From the NCBI RefSeq assembly GCF_034119865.1, contig NZ_CP139421.1, positions 2,604,001 through 2,668,000 on the forward strand: a stretch of 64,000 nt of DNA, read 5' to 3'. The notes beneath the pieces are model-generated. The model was not told where the DNA came from and did no database searches. It was given only the letters and a program-made list of their open reading frames with translations. This DNA comes from Algoriphagus sp. NG3 (GTDB lineage: Bacteria > Bacteroidota > Bacteroidia > Cytophagales > Cyclobacteriaceae). Shown piece by piece: positions 35,850 through 44,533 of the stretch (positions within the stretch are counted from its first letter, which is position 1; each line of letters opens with the position of its first letter). Both the position numbers and the translations under genes were made by a program.

Positions 35850-38800
35850 GATCGAAAGCGCAGGATCCCCCTCTTCGGTGTCAACTGTTACCGGATCACT
35901 CGGCTCAGGGTCAATGGGGTACCAGGGTTAGTCGGATCATCTCCTGTTACAGTGGCCGTGTTCACAACCTCGCCGTTCAGTACATCCGCTTCGGTCACCG
36001 TATAGCTGCCTGTCAAGGTCACCGTCTCACCTGGGGCAAGCGTGCCTTCTATTGAAGGCCAGCTGCCTGTGGTGTTGTCAACAGCTCCGCCCAACAATAG
36101 ATCTTCAACTGTTATGTTCTCTATCGTCACATTGCCCTCATTGGTCACCGTAAACGTATAGTCAATCACGTCGCCTACCGCTGCATCACCCGTAAAGTCC
36201 GTTGCCTTCACGACCGACAGCGCAGGGTCTGCCTCTTCGGTATCAACCGTTACCGGATCACTAGGCTCAGGGTCTAGCGGGTTGCCCGGATTAGTCGGAT
36301 CGTCACCAGTTACAGATGCCGTGTTCACAACCTCTCCGTTCAGTACATCCGCTTCGGTTACCGTATAGCTGCCTGTCAACGTTACCGTCTCACCAGGGGC
36401 AAGTGTGCCTTCAGTCACAGGCCAGGTTCCTGTTGTATTGGCAACAGTGCCGCCCAACAATGGGTCTTCAACTGTTATGTTCCCTATTGTCACATTGCCC
36501 TCATTGGTCACTGTGAAGGTGTAGTCAATCACATCGCCTACCGCAGCATCACCCGTAAAGTCCGTTGCCTTCAGGATGGAAAGCGCAGGGTCTGCCTCTT
36601 CGGTGTCAACTGTTACCGGATCACTAGGTTCAAGGTCTAGCGGGTTGCCCGGAGCTGTAGGATCGTCTCCCGTTACAGTGGCCGTATTCACAACCTCACC
36701 GTTCAGTACATCCGCTTCCGTTACCGTATAGCTGCCCGACAAAGTCACAGTCTCACCAGGGGCAAGTGTGCCTTCTGTTGCTGGCCAGGTTCCTGTGGTG
36801 TTCTCTACAGTACCGCCAAGCAATGGATCTTCTACTGTTATGTTCTCTATTGTTACGTTGCCGTCATTGCTCACCGTGAAGGTGTAGTCAATCACATCGC
36901 CTGCCGCAGCATCACCCGTAAAGTCCGTTGCCTTCAGGATGGAAAGCGCAGGCTCAGCCTCTTCGGTATCAACCGTCACCGGATCACTAGGCTCAGGGTC
37001 TAGCGGGTTGCCCGGATCTGTAGGGTCGTCCCCTGTGACAGTGGCCGTGTTGACAACCTCTCCGTTCAGTACATCAGCTTCGGTCAACGTATAGCTGCCT
37101 GTCAACGTCACTGTCTCACCAGGGGCAAGTGTGCCTTCTGTTGCTGGCCAGCTGCCTGTGGTGTTGGCAACAGTACCGCCAAGCAATGGATCTTCAACTG
37201 TTATGTTCCCTATTGTCACATTGCCCTCATTGGTCACTGTGAAGGTGTATCCTATCACGTCGCCCACTGCTGCATCACCGGTGAAGTCCGTGGACTTCAC
37301 GATGGAAAGTGCGGGATCCGCTTCTTCGGTCTCAACCGTTACCGGATCACTAGGCTCTGGGGTCAATGGTGTACCAGGGTTCGTAGGATCATCTCCCGTT
37401 ACAGTGGCCGTATTCACAACCTCACCGTTCAGTACATCCGCTTCCGTTACCATATAGCTGCCTGTCAACGTCACCGTCTCACCTGGGGCCAGTGTGCCTT
37501 CAGTCACAGGCCAGGTTCCCGTGGTGTTGGCAACAGTACCTCCCAACAATGGATCTTCAACTGTTATGTTATCAATGGTCACGTTACCTGTGTTCTCCAC
37601 CGTGAAGGTGTAGTCAATCATATCGCCTGCCGCAGCATCACCCGTAAAGTCCGTTGCCTTCAGGATCGAAAGCGCAGGCTCAGCCTCTTCGGTATCAACC
37701 GTCACCGGATCACTAGGCTCAGGGTCTAGCGGGTTGCCCGGATCTGTAGGGTCGTCCCCTGTGACAGTGGCCGTGTTGACAACCTCTCCGTTCAGTACAT
37801 CAGCTTCAGCCACTGTATAGCTGCCTGTCAACGTTACCGTCTCTCCAGGGGCCAGTGTGCCTTCAGTCACAGGCCAGGTTCCCGTGGTGTTGGCAACAGC
37901 TCCGCCCAACAATGGATCTTCAACTGTTATGTTCTCTATTGTCACATTGCCGTCATTGGTCACCGTGAAGGTGTATCCTATCACGTCGCCTACCGCCGCA
38001 TCACCCGTAAAGTCCGTGGACTTCACAATCGAAAGTGCAGGGTCAGCCTCTTCGGTGTCAACCGTTACCGGATCACTCGGCTCAGGGGTCAATGGTGTAC
38101 CAGGGTTAGTCGGATCATCACCAGTTACGGTTGCCGTATTCACAACCTCGCCGTTCAACACATCCGCTTCGGTCACTGTATAGCTGCCTGTCAACGTCAC
38201 TGTCTCGCCAGGGGCAAGTGTGCCTGCTGTTGCTGGCCAGCTTCCCGTGGTGTTGTCAACAGTACCGCCCAACAATGGATCTTCAACTGTTATATTTTCA
38301 ATGGTTACGTTGCCGTCATTGCTCACCGTGAAGGTGTATTCTATCACGTCGCCCACTGCTGCATCACCGGTGAAGTCCGTGGACTTCACGATCGAAAGCG
38401 CAGGATCAGCCTCTTCGGTGTCAACTGTTACCGGATCACTAGGCTCTGGGTCAAGTGGGTTACCAGGATTAGTCGGATCGTCACCAGTTACAGATGCCGT
38501 GTTCACAACCTCTCCGTTCAGTACATCCGCTTCGGTCAACGTATAGCTGCCCGTCAACGTCACCGTCTCACCAGGAGCTAGCGTGCCTTCAGTCACAGGC
38601 CAGGTTCCCGTTGTATTGTCAACAGTACCGCCCAACAATGGATCTTCAACTGTTATGTTCTCTATTGTTACGTTACCGTCATTGCTTACTACAAACGTGT
38701 ATTCTATCACATCGCCTGCCGCAGCATCACCCGTAAAGTCCGTTGCCTTCAGGATGGAAAGCGCAGGCTCAGCCTCTTCGGTATCAACCGTCACAGGATC

Positions 38801-39841
38801 ACTAGGCTCAGGTGTCAATGGTGTACCAGGATTAGTCGGATCGTCTCCCGTTACAGTTGCCGTGTTCACAACCTCGCCGTTCAGCACATCCGTTTCGGTC
38901 ACTGTATAGCTGCCTCTCAACGTTACCGTCTCTCCAGGGGCCAGTGCACCTTCCGCTGCAGGCCAGGTTCCCGTGGTGTTGTCAACAGTACCGCCCAACA
39001 ATGGATCTTCAACTGTTATATTTTCAATGGTTACGTTGCCGTCATTGCTCACCGTGAAGGTGTATCCTACCACGTCTCCCACTGCTGCATCACCGGTGAA
39101 GTCCGTGGACTTCACGATCGAAAGCGCAGGATCAGCCTCTTCGGTGTCAACTGTTACCGGATCACTAGGCTCTGGGTCAAGTGGGTTACCAGGATTAGTC
39201 GGATCGTCACCAGTTACAGATGCCGTGTTCACAACCTCTCCGTTCAGTACATCCGCTTCAGTTACCGTATAGCTGCCTGTCAACGTCACTGTCTCGCCAG
39301 GGGCAAGTGTGCCTGCTGTTGCTGGCCAGCTTCCCGTGGTGTTCTCTACAGTACCGCCCAACAATGGATCTTCTACTGTTATGTTCTCTATTGTTACGTT
39401 ACCTGTGTTCTCCACTGTGAAGGTGTATCCTATCACGTCGCCTACCGCAGCCTCGCCTGTGAATGAAGTTGCCTTTACGATCGAAAGTGCGGGATCCCCC
39501 TCTTCGGTCTCAACCGTCACAGGATCACTAGGTTCTTCAGGTAGCGGATTCTTAGGCCCGTCAGGATCTGAAGGATCAACAGGATTAGTCGGATCGTCTC
39601 CCGTTACAGTGGCCGTATTCACAACCTCACCGTTCAGTACATCCGCTTCCGTTACTGTATAGCTGCCTGTCAACGTCACCGTCTCACCTGGGGCCAGTGT
39701 GCCTTCTGTTGCTGGCCAGATTCCCGTTGTATTGTCAACAGTGCCGCCAAGCAATGGATCTTCAACTGTTATGTTCTCTATTGTTACGTTGCCGTCATTG
39801 CTTACTACAAACGTGTATTCTATCACATCGCCTGCCGCAGC
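34044..39841 (-). repeat. 5.8-kb duplicated block inside the adhesin array, copy 2 (with the missing G)
   Basis: Covers repeat units 6-20 from the N-terminus and matches 27456-33254. The single-base difference is GGG at 35908-35910 against GGGG at 29320-29323, which shifts the reading frame. Beyond the right limit, at 39842-40230, this copy has an additional chimeric unit. Confidence 0.75.
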
Positions 39842-42800
39842 CTCGCCTGTGAATGAAGTTGCCTTTACGATCGAAAGTGCGGGATCCCCCTCTTCGGTCT
39901 CAACCGTCACAGGATCACTAGGTTCTTCAGGTAGCGGATTCTTAGGCCCGTCAGGATCTGAAGGATCAACAGGATTAGTCGGATCGTCTCCCGTTACAGT
40001 TGCCGTGTTCACAACCTCGCCGTTCAGTACATCGGCTTCCGTTACCGTATAGCTGCCTGTCAACGTTACCGTCTCACCAGGGGCAAGTGTGCCTTCAGTC
40101 AGAGGCCAGGTTCCCGTTGTATTGTCAACAGCTCCGCCCAACAATGGATCTTCAACTGTTATGTTCTCTATTGTTACGTTGCCGTCATTGCTTACTACAA
40201 ACGTGTATTCTATCACATCGCCTGCCGCAGCATCACCCGTAAAGTCCGTGGACTTAACGATGGAAAGCGCGGGATCCGCTTCTTCGGTCTCAACCGTTAC
40301 CGGATCACTAGGCTCAGGGTCTAGCGGGTTGCCCGGATCTGTAGGATCGTCACCAGTTACAGTGGCCGTGTTCACAACCTCGCCGTTCAGTACATCAGCT
40401 TCCGTTACCGTATAGCTGCCCGTCAACGTCACTGTCTCGCCAGGGGCAAGCATGCCTTCAGTTGCAGGCCAGGTTCCTGTGGTGTTGGCAACAGTACCGC
40501 CCAACAATGGATCTTCAACTGTTATATTATCAATGGTTACGTTGCCGTCATTGCTCACCGTGAAGGTGTATTCTATCACATCGCCTACCGCTGCCTCACC
40601 TGTGAATGAAGTTGCCTTCACGATCGAAAGTGCAGGGTCAGCCTCCTCGGTGTCAACCGTCACAGGATCACTAGGCTCAGGTGTCAATGGTGTACCAGGA
40701 TTAGTCGGATCGTCACCAGTTACGGTTGCCGTATTCACAACCTCACCGTTCAACACATCCGCTTCCGTTACCGTATAGCTGCCTGTCAACGTCACCGTCT
40801 CACCTGGGGCAAGCGTGCCTTCCGTTGCTGGCCAGGTTCCTGTTGTGTTGTCAACAGTACCGCCCAACAATGGATCTTCAACTGTTATGTTCTCTATTGT
40901 TACGTTACCGTCATTGGTCACTGTGAAGGTGTATCCTATCACATCGCCTACCGCAGCCTCGCCTGTGAATGAAGTTGCCTTTACGATCGAAAGTGCGGGA
41001 TCCCCCTCTTCGGTCTCAACCGTCACAGGATCACTAGGTTCTTCAGGTAGCGGGTTCTTAGGCCCGTCAGGATCTGAAGGATCAACAGGGCTGGTAGGGT
41101 CGTCACCAGTTACAGTGGCCGTATTCACAACCTCTCCGTTCAGCACATCCGCTTCCGTTACCGTATAGCTGCCTGTCAAGGCCACCATCTCTCCTGGGGC
41201 AAGTGTGCCTTCAGTCACAGGCCAGGTTCCTGTTGTGTTGGCAACAGTGCCGCCCAACAATGGATCTTCAACTGTAATATTCTCTATTGTTACGTTACCT
41301 GTGTTCTCCACCGTAAACGTATAGCCAATCACGTCGCCCACTGCTGCATCTCCCGTAAAGTCCGTGGACTTCACGATCGAAAGTGCGGGGCTTTGCGGCA
41401 ATGGTGTAATCGTACAATCAAGACAGTCAGGATCTATGCCTGGATGATCAGGATCGCTCGGATCCAATGGATTTGGGTCTTCTGATTCGTCCGTTACCGG
41501 AATACCTGAAGGGTCTTCGCCAGTAACAATTGCGATATTCCATACCCCTCCTGCCTCAATATCCGTTTGAGTAACTGTATAAGTATAGGTAACAGTGCCA
41601 ATCTCGCCCGGCTCCAAAGTATCTGGAATTACTTCAAGATCAGTAATTCCTAACTGAGCATCATCAATCAAAAGGTTTTGTAAAATAACATTCCCAGTAT
41701 TCTCAACGCTAAAGGAATACTCAATTTCATCGCCTAAGTCGGCCAAACCATTACCGTTTGTATCACTATAAGTTGCAGACTTGAGTAAAAAGAGTTCAGG
41801 ATTACAAGGAATTAAATTCTTGCCACTTCCATATCCTGTCATATAGGTGACACCAACTACGGATTGGCTACCTATTATTGTATTTGGTGCGGCACTATTC
41901 CAATTAATGCTATTAAATGAATTCCCATTAAACAATTCGAGAGGATACAGCTCTCCCCCGTTGATTTTACTACCATACATGGACACATTTCCTGAGGGAC
42001 TGATCACCACTCTAATTAGAGGAGCTGAAGCACTGCCTTCCATTTGCCAAATAGGCAAAGTATTTGCCTCATATTGATCCCCGTCAACAAACCGAACATT
42101 AATACCGGACGTTCCAGAGGATTGAAATTCCAACTCTTGAGCAGCAAGATCAGTCCCATTGATATTCAGATTGAAAGAATTATCCAGGGTGTAAATATCA
42201 AATTGAAATCCATAATCTGTAGCTGGCTGGTTAAACGTAACAGATTGACCATCTGATAGAGAGAAGTTTTCACCAGCAATGTCCTCGGCACATACATGGC
42301 CTACTTGAACAATAATATCAGCAACGTTTGAAGTAAGGCCAACATTATCTTTCACTGAATACGTTATAACCGAAACCCCAAGGAAACCTGTTTCTGGTGT
42401 AAAGGTTACATTCCCGCCGACATCAACCGTAAAAGTTCCTTCTCCAGGAACCGTAAATGAAGTTTGCTGACCAGGTGAAGAAGGATCCAAATCTACCGTA
42501 GTCGCATCTATAGTCCCATCTACATCTATGTCATTGGCCACAATATTAAAAGTGACCGGAGTATTGAGATCAGTAATAGCCTCATCGCTATTGGCTACAG
42601 GAGGAGTGCCAGCAATCGGTGTCGTAGAAGCTTCTGCAAAATTATTGGTCTGGTCCGGGTCAACCGCTGACCCGGCTTCGATACTCGCATTATTTGTATA
42701 ATTCCCGGTTTCATTAACAATCACCTGAATTTCCAGCGTTTCAACAGCTCCGACATCCATATTGCCTATATCCCAGATACCGGTTCCGGAATCATAATTT

Positions 42801-43852
42801 CCGATAGATGATGCTGAAGAAACATACGTATACCCTGCAGGCAGCAAATCATTTACCGTAACTTCAGCTACGTCATTTGGTCCATCATTAGTGGCAGTAA
42901 GGGTAAAAGTAACTGTACTCCCAAATGCAGGAGACTCATTATCAACCACTTTATCCAACACCAAATCAGATTCATTCAATCCGATAATTTGTCTCAACAG
43001 AACCCCGGAATCATAGCTACCATCACCAACATCTGCAATAGCTACCTTGAACCTATACGTACCACCTGGTTGTAGCCCCGTAATATCACGGGTAATCGCC
43101 GTGGTCAATCCATTGTACTCGATATGTACAGGAAAAGGGCCTGGCTGAGGAGCTGTATTCGTAGCTCCAGTGTTCAAATGTCCATTGTTGATGTAAAATT
43201 CAGTCTGGTCTAGATTTGCGGGCGTACCATCAGAAGAAGCTCCTAAAACCCCACCATTGACAGAATTCACCGCTATCACACTATTGTTAGATGGTAACAA
43301 AGCAACATTCTGCGTACCGGTAATCCCAGGGCCGGATATAAAGAAACCAAACAAGTCATTAAACTGACTACCTACATAATCAGGATATTCTTCCGAACCA
43401 AACTGAAAAACAATTCGAATCCCACTGACATTGGCATCAAGGGTAATGTCAAAAGAATAAGCAGCTGTATTAAATGCGGCACTTGGGTTAATTGCGGTCA
43501 AATTTGCATCAGTTCCCGTGTTGGCAGGATTATTTGATCGAGCAACAACCGAATTTCTATTTGCCAGATCCTGACCCGCATCGCCTGTGGAAAAAAGTAC
43601 TCCGGAATCGATCCCAAACCCGGCTCCACTTATTCCATTGGAAAACACAGCATACTGGCTGTTTCTTTGCCCTCGTTCCAATGTGGGGGAAGAGATACCT
43701 AAACCAGTACCTGTTAAAGCTGTTACGATTTGGGCATCACTAGGATTCACTGTATAAGCAGATTGACCTCTAGCACCCAAAGCGGACAAAACCAATCCTA
43801 TCAAAAAAACGATCCTAAAAAGGCTTGGTCTTTTTCTGTATAATTGTTTCAT
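35888..43852 (-). CDS. Giant SprB-like adhesin, 5' part (signal peptide to frameshift)
   Basis: This frame encodes 2,654 residues and is the true start of the adhesin. Order: signal peptide (1-30, ending ALGARGQ); choice-of-anchor L domain (about 31-290, [20 protein letters not shown]); a DUF11 unit (about 295-405); a cadherin-like domain (about 415-520, [18 protein letters not shown]); a roughly 165-residue module shared with the protein at 52868; one diverged DUF7507-like unit (about 695-815); and repeat units 1-15. The frame then runs into LTLSRVIR and a stop because one G is missing at 35908-35910. With that G restored it joins the 3' part to give about 7,010 residues. By architecture and neighbours it is a SprB-like cell-surface adhesin secreted by the type IX system, used in gliding or attachment. 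Without repair the product would lack its secretion domain. Confidence 0.85.
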   Translation of the reverse strand: [2654 protein letters not shown]

Positions 43853-43854
43853 AT

Positions 43855-44265
43855 TTAATCCTTTTTAAACCAAAAAACAATACGGCCAGCATCTTCCAAA
43901 GCCTGAATTTGATCAGACTTCAACGCTTCTTTAAACCTTTTCTCCAAGGCTCCTAACACCAACTGTGTACGTTCTATAGAGGTATGGGGAACCTTGAGAT
44001 ACTCATGCCTATCAAAAAAAATCTTGTAGAGCAATACTTCCTGCTCATTTGAGAGATCGACTATTTGCTCAACGTCGAATAAATCTCTGCGGGCTTTTTG
44101 AGCAGAAAGAGAATCCTGAAACACTATTCTATCCTGAATAACAACAGAGGCTTCCCGGTCAAAATCACTGGAATAACCAAAATTTGGCCAAATGAACATT
44201 GCGAAGAGTGCAAATGCAAAAAGACGAAAACCCGGATTGGATTTCAATGCGTAAAATTTGATCAT
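43855..44265 (-). CDS. Small secreted or periplasmic protein upstream of the giant adhesin
   Basis: The 136-aa product has an N-terminal signal or anchor (FRLFAFALFAMFIWPNFGYS) and a helical remainder with FDVEQIVDLSNEQEVLLYKI and RFKEALKSDQIQALEDAGRI. It is not recognised. The NEQ/LLYKIFF and SDQIQALE elements resemble helical hairpins of Spy/CpxP-type periplasmic proteins, but the match is weak. It ends two bases before the adhesin start, so it is the first gene of the adhesin operon and may assist folding or export of the repeats. Confidence 0.6.
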   Translation of the reverse strand: MIKFYALKSNPGFRLFAFALFAMFIWPNFGYSSDFDREASVVIQDRIVFQDSLSAQKARRDLFDVEQIVDLSNEQEVLLYKIFFDRHEYLKVPHTSIERTQLVLGALEKRFKEALKSDQIQALEDAGRIVFWFKKD

Positions 44266-44285
44266 ATAATAGGTTGGTTAATTCT

Positions 44286-44314
44286 CAAATACAGATGAGG
44301 CGAATTTGACTCAA
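44286..44314 (-). promoter_or_regulatory. Candidate Bacteroidota promoter of the adhesin operon
   Basis: On the minus strand, TTG (44312-44314) is followed after 18 bases by TGTATTTG (44286-44293). This is one mismatch from the TAnnTTTG -7 consensus of Bacteroidota sigma factor ABfA. The implied start of transcription is about 15 bases before the 136-aa gene. This is a pattern match only. Confidence 0.3.
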
Positions 44315-44533
44315 CAATGAGTTTCATTGCAGATATAGACTTCTTTCCTCATGCCCCAAAACCAAGGGTTTGAACTAATAATACAAAGGAGAAAAAATAA
44401 ACCTGAATAAATCCCAATAACAGCTACTCACTATTACTCAGATAGCAAAAAATTGGTATTTTAAAGCTCTAAAAACAACTTTCAACAATGATTTGACTAG
44501 TTTTACAGGAAACAAAACCTGGTGATTAAATCC

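Larger units (their letters stand above)
24065..41390 (-). repeat. Tandem array of 47 adhesin repeat units (363 or 390 bp)
   Basis: Unit boundaries recur every 363 bases, or 390 where the linker carries the extra [20 protein letters not shown] segment. I counted 47 units by the recurring PALSIVK or PALSILK start in the two frames (15 before the frameshift, 32 after). Units are near-identical at the DNA level, so recent amplification and homogenisation are likely. Variable positions are mostly confined to the first 35 residues and to the TWPVTEG or TWPATEG segment. Boundaries are approximate. Confidence 0.85.

Noticed and set aside
35890..35930. Programmed ribosomal frameshift in the adhesin
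   Set aside because: No slippery heptamer is visible, and the duplicate copy simply has one more G; deletion or error is the simpler reading.
24238..35931. Many plus-strand frames of about 66, 80, 108 and 117 residues across the adhesin array
   Set aside because: They repeat with the 363- or 390-base unit and lie antisense to a long protein with recognisable domains; they are shadow frames of the repeat.
24065..41390. CRISPR-like or other spacer array
   Set aside because: Units are 363-390 bases, coding, in frame and without unique spacers.
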